Origin: Candidatus Aminicenans sakinawicola JGI OTU-1
GTDB taxonomy: Bacteria > Acidobacteriota > Aminicenantia > Aminicenantales > Aminicenantaceae
Length of the DNA stretch: 42,222 bases
Direction: 5' to 3'
Assembly (NCBI GenBank): GCA_000493965.1
Contig: AWNV01000001.1
Coordinates: forward strand, 131,924-174,145
Shown here: piece by piece, positions 16,146 through 24,464 of the stretch
Numbering within the stretch: position 1 is the first letter of the stretch
Layout: each line of letters starts with the position of its first letter
Position numbers and translations under genes: made by a program
Notes under the pieces: generated by a model
What the model was told of the DNA's origin: nothing
Databases searched by the model: none
The model's input: the letters and a program-made list of their open reading frames with translations, nothing else

Positions 16146-17270
16146 TCAGGCATTTTTTTTATGTATTTCTTTTATTTTATTGCAAATAAAAACAATCTCT
16201 TCAACCTTTAAGCTAGAAGCTGACGGTAAGTAAAGTCCACTCTTTGAAAACCATTCTGTATTTTCATAATTACCATTACAATTACATCCATATTCAAGTA
16301 GTGATTTCTGTCTATGCATTCCAGTAAAAAACAAACGAGTATCTATGCCTTCTTTTTTTAGCTTAACAACCAATTCATCTCTTGTAATTCCAAACTTTTT
16401 TTCATCAACGATTAAACCATTCATCCAATAAACATTTTTAGCGTAATCTTTTTCAGTTTGTAATTTTAATCCCGGCACATCCTTTAGATTTCTCCTATAA
16501 CTTTGATTTATTTTCCTCCGTAATTCTCTATATTCGTCTAATTTCTCAACTTGTGCCAATCCAATGGCAGCATGAAGATTAGACATTCGATAGTTAAATC
16601 CTATATGATCGTGGTGATAGTTTCTTGCACCTTTTAAAGGGAAACATAGGTTTTTGTAATATCTACATTTTCTTGCTAATTTGTCAGAGTTAGTAACAAC
16701 CATACCACCTTCGCCAGTTGTTGCGATTTTGTTCGCATAAAAACTAAAAGCAGCAATATCACCAAGAGAACCACATTTTTTGTTGTTATATTCTGCTCCA
16801 TGTGCTTCTGCTGAGTCCTCGATTATTTTCAGATTATACTTATTTGCTAGTTCCCATATTGGCTCCATATCACACGGATGACCCCAAATGTGCACAGGCA
16901 TAATTGCTTTTGTTTTTTCTGTTATTTTTTCTTCAATTTTATTAGGATCAATATTCCAAGTATCTTTCTCCGCATCAACAAATACAGGAATAGCTCCTGT
17001 ATAACAAACAGCAAAAGCACTTGCAATCATGGTAAAATCAGGAATAATTACTTCGTCTCCTTTTTCAATTCTAAGAGCAACTAATGCTAAATGCAAAGCG
17101 ACTGTTCCATTGCATACGGTAATACCATGTTTAACTCCACAGTATTTTGCAAAAGCCTCCTCAAATAATGACACATATTTTCCTGTTGAAGATATCCAAC
17201 CTGTTTCAACTGCATCTAAAACATATTTTTTTTCGTTGCCATTTAGAAATGGCTCACATACTGGAATCAT
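16146..17270 (-). CDS. DegT/DnrJ/EryC1 sugar aminotransferase (perosamine-synthase-like)
   Basis: A 374-residue PLP enzyme that should aminate a nucleotide-linked keto-sugar. The PLP lysine is K181 in SFYANKIATTGEGG. Other family signs are CNGTVALHLAL (phosphate binding), EDSAEAHGA (D stacked near the ring nitrogen) and NYRMSNLHAAIGLAQ. The NK(x)(x)TTGEGG context and the N-terminal IPVCEPFLNGNEKKYV resemble GDP-perosamine synthase most, but donor identity is inferred. The ATG overlaps the stop of a small remnant. The cupin and methyltransferase genes precede it on the same strand, suggesting an N-methylated amino-sugar pathway. Confidence 0.85.
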   Translation of the reverse strand: MIPVCEPFLNGNEKKYVLDAVETGWISSTGKYVSLFEEAFAKYCGVKHGITVCNGTVALHLALVALRIEKGDEVIIPDFTMIASAFAVCYTGAIPVFVDAEKDTWNIDPNKIEEKITEKTKAIMPVHIWGHPCDMEPIWELANKYNLKIIEDSAEAHGAEYNNKKCGSLGDIAAFSFYANKIATTGEGGMVVTNSDKLARKCRYYKNLCFPLKGARNYHHDHIGFNYRMSNLHAAIGLAQVEKLDEYRELRRKINQSYRRNLKDVPGLKLQTEKDYAKNVYWMNGLIVDEKKFGITRDELVVKLKKEGIDTRLFFTGMHRQKSLLEYGCNCNGNYENTEWFSKSGLYLPSASSLKVEEIVFICNKIKEIHKKNA

Positions 17271-17450
17271 ATAATTTCTTCTTTAGAATGTTTTTTTGTG
17301 AATTTCATACAAGCCACAGCACGAGCGACTGCTGCATAATCACTATCATATCATAGTCTTTAAAAATTTTTTTACTTTGATTTTCTTAGAAAAATCAACC
17401 CATTTTTTATAATAATGTAATAATCTGATTTTTAACCTATCTTTATTCAT
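17267..17450 (-). pseudogene. small frameshifted ORF between cupin and aminotransferase
   Basis: An ATG at 17448-17450 opens 34 codons (MNKDRLKIRLLHYYKKW...FLKTMI) ending in TGA. The next frame continues with protein-like sequence (YDSDYAAVARAVACMKFTKKHSKEEII) and stops on the aminotransferase ATG (ATGA-type overlap). Together they would make a protein of about 62 residues if one frameshift near 17345 is repaired. I do not recognise it. It may be a decayed small gene or a sequencing slip. Confidence 0.25.
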
Positions 17451-17460
17451 ATGAATTTAT

Positions 17461-17871
17461 CTACGTTTTATTTGTTTTGAATCGTACTTTATCCTGATCT
17501 CCACAATAAGGCCCTTGTTTTACTTCAATCATTTCTGTTTGTTCTAACATTGTGAATCCGTGACCACCAGATACTAATAGAATTACATCTCCCGTCTTAA
17601 TTACTCTACTTTCTAAATATTTTTTTTCCTGGGAATAAAAATCAACTTTTACTTTTCCCTTTCTAATAAAAAGGATTTCCAAAGTAAAATAAACATTCCT
17701 ATGCACCATATTATGAGTATGAGCAATAATCTTATAACCAGCAGGGTGATTCATATATGCAAGCTGTTGAGAATACTCGTTAGGAGTAAAAAATTCAATT
17801 CCCTCCTTTTTAAAATCAGAGCGAATAATAATTGCAATAATATTATTATTATAAATAATCTTTTCTATCAT
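17461..17871 (-). CDS. cupin-fold protein of the amino-sugar unit
   Basis: A 136-residue protein from the ATG at 17869-17871, which has GGGAGAGAA directly upstream and starts 9 bases after the methyltransferase stop. The longer frame overlaps that gene and is less likely. The fold is a small cupin: AHTHNMVHR supplies metal-binding-type histidines, and LEILFIRKGKVKVDFY, GDVILLVSGGHGF and EVKQGPY are the following strands. Homologues are sugar-modifying or small-molecule-binding proteins in O-antigen loci (WbuC/WxcM-like). The reaction is unknown. Confidence 0.6.
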   Translation of the reverse strand: MIEKIIYNNNIIAIIIRSDFKKEGIEFFTPNEYSQQLAYMNHPAGYKIIAHTHNMVHRNVYFTLEILFIRKGKVKVDFYSQEKKYLESRVIKTGDVILLVSGGHGFTMLEQTEMIEVKQGPYCGDQDKVRFKTNKT

Positions 17872-17882
17872 TTCTCTCCCTA

Positions 17883-18644
17883 TCATATGTTTTTCGAAAT
17901 TACAGTAATATTCCAATCATCAATCTTTGGTTGTTTTGAAGAATCCATGAAAGGACATACCTTTACTAGTTTAAGATCTGCATTTTCTAAAAAAAACTTC
18001 ATTTCTTGAATAAAGAAATAACGCATTTTATGAATCTCTTTTACTTCTTCAAGTACTTTTTTACCTTCTAATTTTAGAATTTTATAATTTACTGTGACAA
18101 TTTGTTTTACAACATCAACTTCAGGTCTTACTAAACGAATAATTCGCAAACCATCTTTTTCAAATTCTTGAATTCTCGTTTCAGGCATTTCATGTAAAAC
18201 AGCAGGGCCAAACCAGACATCAAAGATAAAAAGACCATTCTCATTCAAATGAATCCTAGCAGTTTTTAGAGATTTGAAAAAATCATCATTTGAAGTTAAA
18301 TATCCCATTACAGCAAACATTGCCACAATAATGTCATACTTCTTTCCATCCCGATAAGTTCTTACATCGTTTACACTAACTTCTGCATTAATATTAGCTT
18401 TCTTAATCTTTTCCCTTGCTTGATTTATCATAGTTTCTGATAAGTCAAATCCTGTTAATTTTAGTCCTTTTTTTGCAAAGGGAATTAAATGCCCACCAGT
18501 TCCACATCCAATATCCAAAACAGATTTAATTTGAGAATTGGTGTTTATTTTTGCTAAATCAATTATAAAATTTACCTCTGCATTATAATCTTTATCTTCA
18601 TAAAACAAATCATAGAAATCCGCATAATTATCAAATACTTTCAT
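17883..18644 (-). CDS. class I SAM methyltransferase (TylM1/DesVI-like)
   Basis: A 253-residue methyltransferase. Seen: YADFYDLFYEDKDYNAEV at the N-terminus, motif I VLDIGCGTGGHL, the ribose-binding GFDLSETM, then VAMFAVMGYLTS and FDVWFGPAV. The N-terminal YD..Y..KDY pattern and the FDVWFGP block resemble sugar N,N-dimethyltransferases such as TylM1/DesVI. With an aminotransferase two genes downstream, methylation of an amino sugar is a fair inference. No ribosome binding site is seen and the gene starts 12 bases from the IS630 remnant, so its promoter was probably displaced. Confidence 0.7.
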   Translation of the reverse strand: MKVFDNYADFYDLFYEDKDYNAEVNFIIDLAKINTNSQIKSVLDIGCGTGGHLIPFAKKGLKLTGFDLSETMINQAREKIKKANINAEVSVNDVRTYRDGKKYDIIVAMFAVMGYLTSNDDFFKSLKTARIHLNENGLFIFDVWFGPAVLHEMPETRIQEFEKDGLRIIRLVRPEVDVVKQIVTVNYKILKLEGKKVLEEVKEIHKMRYFFIQEMKFFLENADLKLVKVCPFMDSSKQPKIDDWNITVISKNI

Positions 18645-18656
18645 TCTAGTGTTTTG

Positions 18657-19137
18657 TCAACGCGATAATGTTGGATATAGCCTTTTCAATTTGATTCTGG
18701 CATCTTCCGTTGTGAACCTCCAGTTCACCTTAGCTTGAGAGGTGTTGCGTCGATGCTGCCAGGCAGCAACTTCAGCACTCAGTGTTGCCTTATCGGGAAA
18801 GCGGTGATTGAGGCACTGACGTGCAAGAATCCCCAGTTCAATCTCCGACATATTGAGCTAACTGCCATGCTTAGGTGTATAGTGAATATCGAGACGGTCA
18901 AGCAAACGACGGGCTTCATGTGGCTCGAATACTTCATAAAGGGAGGAACTGGTATGGGTATTGAGGTTATCCATAACCAGTGTCACTTTCCGTGCAGCCG
19001 GGTCCACCTTCTCCGATATCGGCCTTTAGCAGGATGCGTGCCCTGGTGAACATCCTGGCCGGACCTTTGCCTTTTGATATCAGACTTGTTAGCAACTCCC
19101 TCTCCTATTTAGACAGACGCACAATATATTTTTTCAT
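18657..19137 (-). pseudogene. internally deleted IS630-family transposase
   Basis: The N-terminal part (MKKYIVRLSK, in-frame TAG, then RELLTSLISKGKGPARMFTRARILLKAD) starts at 19137 behind a GGGAGG ribosome binding site. At about 19010 it jumps, in another frame, to the C-terminal part (VTLVMDNLNTHTSSSLYEVF...LDIHYTPKHGS, in-frame TAG, LNMSEIELGILARQCL...DARIKLKRLYP). The helix-turn-helix and the first catalytic aspartate region are gone, while D in VMDNLNTH and E in MSEIE remain. The second TAG replaces the expected tryptophan. It cannot be functional. Confidence 0.8.
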
Positions 19138-19208
19138 TGACCTCCCCCAAGCTTGTGTCTTCATGGCTTTCAGAACTCAGTCTGACACAAAACCTGGGTT
19201 GAAGTCAA

Positions 19209-19445
19209 GGACGTGAACTCGTTCAATACCTTAGTGACACATTGTCTCCTTAGTTTTAAAAACTATAATTTGAAATAATCTCGTTAAGCTACATAATAAA
19301 AGGCACAGTGAGATCAATTTCTTTGCCTGGAAAGATGTTAATCGGGTTTTATAAAGAATAATCTATAAGGTATCCATAAAGCTACTAAATCTGCAAGGAA
19401 TTTTTCTTCTAAAGTGTCACTAATGTATCTGAACGAGTACACTCC
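19209..19445. repeat. 32-bp imperfect inverted repeat
   Basis: Bases 19209-19240, read on the minus strand, match 19414-19445 on the plus strand at about 29 of 33 aligned positions (GTGTCACTAA...GAACGAGT(T/A)CAC). The 173 bases between hold no gene. It may be an insertion-sequence end or a rearranged copy of transposon sequence between the IS630 and IS1634 remnants. The region 19138-19448 has no other feature I can support. Confidence 0.4.
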
Positions 19446-19448
19446 AGA

Positions 19449-20462
19449 GTGATGCTGTATGACACGACTAATTTTTTCACCTTTTTTGCCACTACCAATG
19501 ATCGGGCGAAACTTCCTGCCTTGGGAAACTCTAAAGCAAAACGCCATGATTTGCGACAGGTTGGTCTTGCTCTTCTGGTGACCCGGGATTTCCAGATTCC
19601 TGTCCTTCATCATGTCTATGAAGGTAACATTCCAGATGTCAAACTCTTCCCTATGATCTCACGCCAGTTGATTGATCGGTTCAGACGTATCACTGGAGAG
19701 TGTAGCGAGTCGACAATGGTGTTCGATAAGAGGAATGTTTCCGAACAAGCCATGGAGCGTCTGATTGTAGAAAATATTCATTTCACGGCTGCCCTTTCGG
19801 CTAATCGGGCACCGGAGCTACTCAGCCTAGAGAATGATCGATTCTCCGACATCCCGGAACTGCCCGGGACACGCGCTTACAGCATGAGGTATAACATCTG
19901 GAGAAAGAAGTGCCAGGCCGTCATTGTCTACACGGAGAGTTTTTTCACCAAACAACTCCATGGTGTAACTCAAAACCTGGTGAAGTCTCAGAAGAAACTT
20001 GCGGATCTAAAGCACCGCCTCTCCAAGGATCACAGCCGGGGGAAAAAGCCGGAGATTAAGAATCTGAAGAAGCAGATTCAGAAGATCCTTTCGGTTCAAT
20101 TCATGGGGGATCTTCTTAATGTTAAAATCCAGGACAAAGGAGCTCTTCCGGATTTTACCTATGCGCTGGATCATTCTGCTCTCCGCAACCTGAGCAATCA
20201 AAGGCTGGGAAAAACCGTATTGGTCACAGACCATCTGGATTGGCCGCCTCATCAGGTCATAGAGTCCTATCGCAATCTTACCTATATCGAAGAGAGCTTC
20301 AAAAACATGAAGAATGTAGATTTCCTGCGCTGGCAGCTGGCTTATCATTGGACGGATCAAAAACTTCGGGTGCACGGATTTTATTGTGTTCTGGCCTTAC
20401 TTCTTTGTAGCCTGGCTCACAAGACCATTCTGGAGGCTGGAGAGGATTTAGTAAATGAGTAA
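19449..20462 (+). pseudogene. IS1634-family (IS4 group) transposase, truncated
   Basis: A 337-residue frame. It begins at LYDTTNFFTF, the first-aspartate region of IS1634 transposases, and continues GHSK-like NSKAKRHDLRQVGLALL, FDKRNVSE (second aspartate), a lysine-rich insertion (about 195-225) and IEESFKNMKN (E region), ending LAHKTILEAGEDLVNE. The N-terminal ~150 residues are missing, though the open frame runs upstream through SERVHSRV. The C-terminus is slightly short. The right end with ACCGGACATTTTCATTTTGC (about 20490-20510) follows. GC content is higher than in neighbouring glycan genes. Confidence 0.75.
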
Positions 20463-20567
20463 ACCTGACATATTCACGTTGCTAAGAACCGGACATTTTC
20501 ATTTTGCTTTGACAACTTAAATATATAAGTTGACAAGGAGTTTGTTAATGATTTAAAAAGAAGTGAC

Positions 20568-21167
20568 ATGAAAAAAATATTTATTTTTATAATAATTTTA
20601 ATGTTTGTTACCAGCCTGTATGCAGATTTTAAAATAATGGGAGGATTAAATATTTCAAAATACAGCGATCCTGGAGGTGATAGAAATTTTAAACGGAGTT
20701 ATAAACTGGGTTTTTTAGGTGGGATTGGATTTGAAAGGAAGTTATCCAGATATATATTGCTGGAGGCAAATATTTTATATTTTAAGAAAGGAACAATAGC
20801 TAAATTTATTGATACTCATGATTCAATATCTAAATATACCATGAATACAATTAGCCTCCCATTTTTAGTTAGAGCCCAGTTATTATCAGAGTCATCACCT
20901 TATGTCGTTGCAGGAATAGAGCTTTCTTATATCCTTTCCCATAATAAAAGAATAGAGGGCCAGGATATAGTTGATATCAAAGATGAAACAAAGGATAGTG
21001 ATTTTGGTTACGTTCTTGGTTGTGGATATCAGATAGAATTGGAAGAAGATCTATTTTTTTTTATTGAAACAAGATACCAGTTTGGGGATCGAAATATGAC
21101 AAGGAATTTAGAAGAAGGGACTATGAAGACCAATTCAATTTTGCTAATAATAGGGCTAAGATCCTAG
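20568..21167 (+). CDS. small outer-membrane beta-barrel (porin-like)
   Basis: A 199-residue protein. The signal peptide MKKIFIFIIILMFVTSLYA is cleaved before DFKIMGG. The mature part has amphipathic strands typical of the OMP_b-brl_2 fold (GGLNISKY, LGFLGGIGFERKL, YILLEANILYFKKG, DFGYVLGCGYQIEL, FFIETRYQFG) and ends ILLIIGLRS. It resembles the 'porin family protein' / outer membrane protein beta-barrel group of Bacteroidota-like bacteria. It stands alone. A possible promoter (TTGACAACTTAAATATATAAG) precedes it at about 20510-20530. Function unknown. Confidence 0.72.
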   Translation: MKKIFIFIIILMFVTSLYADFKIMGGLNISKYSDPGGDRNFKRSYKLGFLGGIGFERKLSRYILLEANILYFKKGTIAKFIDTHDSISKYTMNTISLPFLVRAQLLSESSPYVVAGIELSYILSHNKRIEGQDIVDIKDETKDSDFGYVLGCGYQIELEEDLFFFIETRYQFGDRNMTRNLEEGTMKTNSILLIIGLRS

Positions 21168-21223
21168 AAAGGAAATTCCACTGATTCGTTTATCATAGGT
21201 GCTAAAGAGTTAAGCCAGTGTTC

Positions 21224-21598
21224 TTAATAGGAACTATTTCTTAAGGATCCCTGCCGGTTCAGCATATTGTTATGCCAGACAGAATAGGCGTAGTCCATTA
21301 ACTCTGTTTTTATACCATTATCCATCGGGCTCAATTTAAGTCCTATTTCCGTGCTTTTACTTTCGGGACTGATCCATTTTACTTCCCCCTTTACTAGAGG
21401 GGGGACTTTTTTCCAGGGAACATCAACTCTGATTTCTATTATTGAACCAATATTTAGATATCGATTATGGACTACAATTCTTAATCCTTCGCAGGAAATA
21501 TCTTTTACAAGGAACCTTTCGAGCTGATTATCCCCGAATCTTGCTTCCCCAAAACATTGGCAATCGAACCGGAAAAATTTTCTTTTATATTTCTTCAT
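21224..21598 (-). CDS. PilZ-domain protein (c-di-GMP receptor)
   Basis: A 124-residue single-domain PilZ protein. Both halves of the c-di-GMP site are present: R6-K-F-F-R10 (RxxxR) and D33-I-S-C-E-G38 (DxSxxG). The rest is the usual six-stranded barrel (IGSIIEIRVDVPW, VKGEVKWISPE, EIGLKLSPM) with a C-terminal helix. It should bind c-di-GMP and act as a small adaptor. No partner gene is adjacent. Its upstream region carries two tandem dyads, suggesting specific transcriptional control. Confidence 0.85.
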   Translation of the reverse strand: MKKYKRKFFRFDCQCFGEARFGDNQLERFLVKDISCEGLRIVVHNRYLNIGSIIEIRVDVPWKKVPPLVKGEVKWISPESKSTEIGLKLSPMDNGIKTELMDYAYSVWHNNMLNRQGSLRNSSY

Positions 21599-21635
21599 GT
21601 TGTTCTACGCACTTTTTTGTTTGTAAAACTTGCCC

Positions 21636-21695
21636 AATACTACAAAATATAGTATTACATGTATACAGACTACCCTATATAGTCCAGATTGTCAA
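21636..21695 (-). promoter_or_regulatory. PilZ promoter region with two tandem dyads
   Basis: Two dyads share the core ACTA-N7-TAGT. One is AATACTA-N7-TAGTATT at 21636-21656 and the other is GACTA-N7-TAGTC at 21668-21684. Their centres are exactly 30 bases apart, about three helical turns. A -35-like TTGACA lies at 21690-21695 (minus strand). The best -10 at 17 bases spacing is only TAGTCT, inside the second dyad. This looks like a regulated promoter with a dimeric repressor or activator bound twice on one helix face. Confidence 0.5.
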
Positions 21696-21855
21696 GTTTT
21701 TTTGGGATACCCTGCTTTCATGCTGTCTTTAAAATCCTTTCCATTAAGTATTAATTAGACTAGTAAAGGGAAATAAGCAAAATTAAAAATCTGACCATTC
21801 TCCCATTGCTTATACTACTCAATAAAGCAACGGTAAATGGAGAGATGGAGGAATC

Positions 21856-22800
21856 TTATTCGCATCTTAATGAGTCGGCGGGATTGGCATATGCAGCTTT
21901 CAAGGTCTGGGAAATAACGGCAACAAATGCGGTGAAAAGGGAAATAAACACAGCGAAAATATAAGTGCCTGCACTGATATTGGTAATGAAAAGCAGGCCA
22001 GTCTGTAAAACTTGATACCAGCCATAATAAACCAGTGCTAATGCAATGACATTCGCGATGATAACCAGAATTATGAATTCCTTGGTAACTTTCCACATGA
22101 CGTTCATCGATGAAGCGCCGAGAACTTTTCGAATACCAATCTCCTTAGTCCTTTGCTCAACCAGGTACGATGCCAATCCCAGTAGACCAAGGCAGGAAAA
22201 AACCACGGCCGTAATTCCGATGATGTTTAGGAAATTTGCAAGCTTACTTATAATTCCAAAAAGTTTATCGAAATATTCTGTCATGGTCATGCAGTCTAAA
22301 GGAAGGTCGGGCATCAAACCATGCCACTGCTCTTTAAAGAATTTGTATAGAGATGGAAACCTGTTAGAGGAGGAGAATTTAACCAGCATAACATTGAGGT
22401 CTTCCGGTTCTAAATACAATACAGCAGGCGGAATCTCGAACCCGATATCCTCAAATAGAAAATCCTTCACGATACCAACTACGCTTCCTGTCTGATCTCC
22501 AACCGTTAGTTGTTTGCCGATCGGGTTTTCCCACTGAAGCTTTTTTACGGCTGTTTCATTTAGGATAAAATTTTTCTCGTCCGCAAAGTCAAGAGAGAAA
22601 CTTCGGCCTTCCTTGATATTTATCTCGAGAACAGCCCACAAAACCGTAATCTACTCCGTATGCTTCCATAGTAAACGCCTCATCCTTAGCCATTTCCGCT
22701 GGTCTTACCGGCTGCGGAGATGACCAAACCACAGGCAGATTTGCAGAGGCTGAAACTTGAACCACATCCGGATGACGGGAAATTTCCGTTGTAAAAAAAT
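21856..22800 (-). pseudogene. FtsX/MacB-type ABC permease, truncated and frameshifted
   Basis: The 3' part (21856-22641) encodes a MacB-type periplasmic end and three membrane helices: EGRSFSLDF, NETAVKKLQWENPIGKQLTV, IGITAVVFSCLGLLGLASYLVEQRTKEIGIRKVLGAS, ending NPADSLRCE. Upstream, the sequence from about 22637 to 22800 continues the same protein in another frame (FFTTEISRHPDVVQVSASANLPV...AYGVDYGF), so there is a one-base frameshift near 22636. The first membrane helix and more than half of the periplasmic domain are missing. The broken 5' end runs into the rrf2 promoter. Confidence 0.8.
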
Positions 22801-22810
22801 ATTTCTTAAC

Positions 22811-22849
22811 TTGACAATTACTTTATATAGGACTATATTAGTATTATAT
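22811..22849 (+). promoter_or_regulatory. rrf2 promoter with IscR-like operator
   Basis: TTGACA (22811-22816), a 17-base spacer and TATATT (22834-22839) form a good sigma-70 promoter. A 25-bp sequence at 22825-22849 (ATATAGGACTATATTAGTATTATAT, given here as ATATAGGACTA and TATTAGTATTATAT) fits the type-1 IscR consensus ATASYYGACTRWWWYAGTCRRSTAT at most defined positions and covers the -10. Binding here would block transcription, so autorepression of the Rrf2 unit is likely. Confidence 0.6.
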
Positions 22850-22877
22850 AAAATGTCCGAGGGTATGTGAGCATAAA

Positions 22878-23306
22878 ATGGATGTGATAAGACGAGATAC
22901 TGATTATGCATTACGTTTAATGGTGAATCTTGCAAAGAATTCTAGCAGAGTAGCAGTATCATCGCGTAGGCTGGCTGAAGAAGAAGACGTGTCATATCAA
23001 CTCACTTCCAAGCTCCTGCAAAAACTTAGTTTTGGAGGCCTCGTGAGAAGTAAAATGGGGCCTAAAGGCGGATTTTTTATTGACAAGAATCCATCTAAAA
23101 TAACGCTGGGATCTGTTGTAAAGGTAATCCAGGGACCTATAAGTTTAAACAGGTGTTTGTTTGAGACAGGTATTTGCTTCCGGCAGCCAAACTGCCCCAT
23201 AAGGAAGAAATTGGCTGAATTACAGGAAGACATCGAAAGATTTTTAAAAAATGTCACTTTAGAACAAATACTGAAAGCTCAGAAATTGGAAAAAGAAAAA
23301 AAATAG
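22878..23306 (+). CDS. Rrf2-family Fe-S regulator
   Basis: A 142-residue Rrf2/IscR-type winged-helix regulator. It starts MDVIRRDTDYALRLMV and has the recognition helix around SYQLTSKLLQKLS, then GPKGGFF. Three cysteines at C93, C100 and C106 are spaced as in cluster-binding members (IscR, NsrR, RsrR), so it probably senses iron-sulfur status, nitric oxide or redox state. The gene is followed after 53 bases by the permease and then ThiS-ThiF on the same strand, and its own promoter carries an IscR-like operator. The signal cannot be told from sequence. Confidence 0.85.
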   Translation: MDVIRRDTDYALRLMVNLAKNSSRVAVSSRRLAEEEDVSYQLTSKLLQKLSFGGLVRSKMGPKGGFFIDKNPSKITLGSVVKVIQGPISLNRCLFETGICFRQPNCPIRKKLAELQEDIERFLKNVTLEQILKAQKLEKEKK

Positions 23307-23359
23307 AGAAATCTTAAGAAAGGGGAGAAGTAATAGTGTTTTTTGGAGGTTGATTTAAA

Positions 23360-24412
23360 ATGATAAAGGGAATTATTGACATAGCTAATATTGCATGGCA
23401 GTTACTTCTAGAAATGTCCCCATACCTCCTTTTAGGTTTTTTTGTAGCAGGAATACTAAATGTCATTATTCCAAGAGAAAAGATTTATAAACACCTCTCT
23501 GGCAGTAATGTGAAATCAATTGTGAAAGCATCAATTTTTGGAGTGCCGTTACCAATATGTTCCTGCGGTGTAATACCTGTTGCTGCCTATTTAAGGGAGA
23601 AGGGTGCGGGAAAAGCTTCAACTGTCTCATTTCTTTCATCCACTCCAACTTCAGGTATAGATTCTGTGCTGGCAACCTATTCACTGCTCGGTCCTTTATT
23701 CGCAGTTATAAGACCTGTAGCAGCATTATTTGCAGGCATATTTGGTGGAATTCTCACAAACATTTCTGAAGGTTCAAACAGAAAGGAAATATCTTTGCCT
23801 CAAAGTGAATCTTCCTGTAATATGTGTACAGTTGAATCGGCACATTCTCATAGTTTGTCAAGTAAAATAAAAAGAATCTTTCGTTATGCATTTCTTGATT
23901 TAGTCAGCGATGTCGGGAAATGGATAATAATCGGTATTTTAATCGGCAGCGTAATCGGATTTTTAATACCCGGGAATATTATTGAAAAATATTTAGGAAC
24001 ACCTCTACTTGCATATCCCTTGATGCTGTTGATCTCGATCCCGATGTACATATGTGCGACAGGTTCTATCCCGATTGCTGCATCTTTAATTTTAAAAGGC
24101 ATGACTCCAGGGGCTGGTTTAGTTTTTCTTATAGCAGGACCTGCGACAAATACTGCAACAATGTCGTTTGCTTGGGGGAAACTTGGTAAAAAAACGCTGT
24201 TCATGTATCTCATTTCAATAGTAACAACCGCGCTTCTCTTTGGTTTGCTGCTGGATTATATATGGGCATTATCCGGAAAGAATTTCAACCTGCTTACCGG
24301 CAGTATGGAGATGCTTCCCAATTGGATGAAAACTATATCTGCAGTTTTTTTGTCAGGATTGATGATCAATGCATTTATCAAAAAGAATTGGAAACGGAAT
24401 GTAAAAAAATGA
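23360..24412 (+). CDS. SO_0444-type / YraQ-like permease (DUF318)
   Basis: A 350-residue permease with two repeated four-helix halves and a loop between them. The first half has FGVPLPICSCGVIPVA with a CxC pair and then SFLSSTPTSGIDS. The second has IPMYICATGSIPIAASLI and AGPATNTATMSF. The loop contains CNMCTVESAHSHS, a cysteine/histidine cluster fit for soft metal binding. Relatives are called SO_0444 family Cu/Zn efflux transporters, but the substrate is poorly established. The strong GGAGG ribosome binding site and the Rrf2 gene directly upstream suggest export of a metal or a sulfur-containing compound under Fe-S control. Confidence 0.78.
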   Translation: MIKGIIDIANIAWQLLLEMSPYLLLGFFVAGILNVIIPREKIYKHLSGSNVKSIVKASIFGVPLPICSCGVIPVAAYLREKGAGKASTVSFLSSTPTSGIDSVLATYSLLGPLFAVIRPVAALFAGIFGGILTNISEGSNRKEISLPQSESSCNMCTVESAHSHSLSSKIKRIFRYAFLDLVSDVGKWIIIGILIGSVIGFLIPGNIIEKYLGTPLLAYPLMLLISIPMYICATGSIPIAASLILKGMTPGAGLVFLIAGPATNTATMSFAWGKLGKKTLFMYLISIVTTALLFGLLLDYIWALSGKNFNLLTGSMEMLPNWMKTISAVFLSGLMINAFIKKNWKRNVKK

Positions 24413-24464
24413 TAGTAAAGCAATGAGAGGAGGAAAATAGAAAGAAATAAGGGGAGGTTAAATT

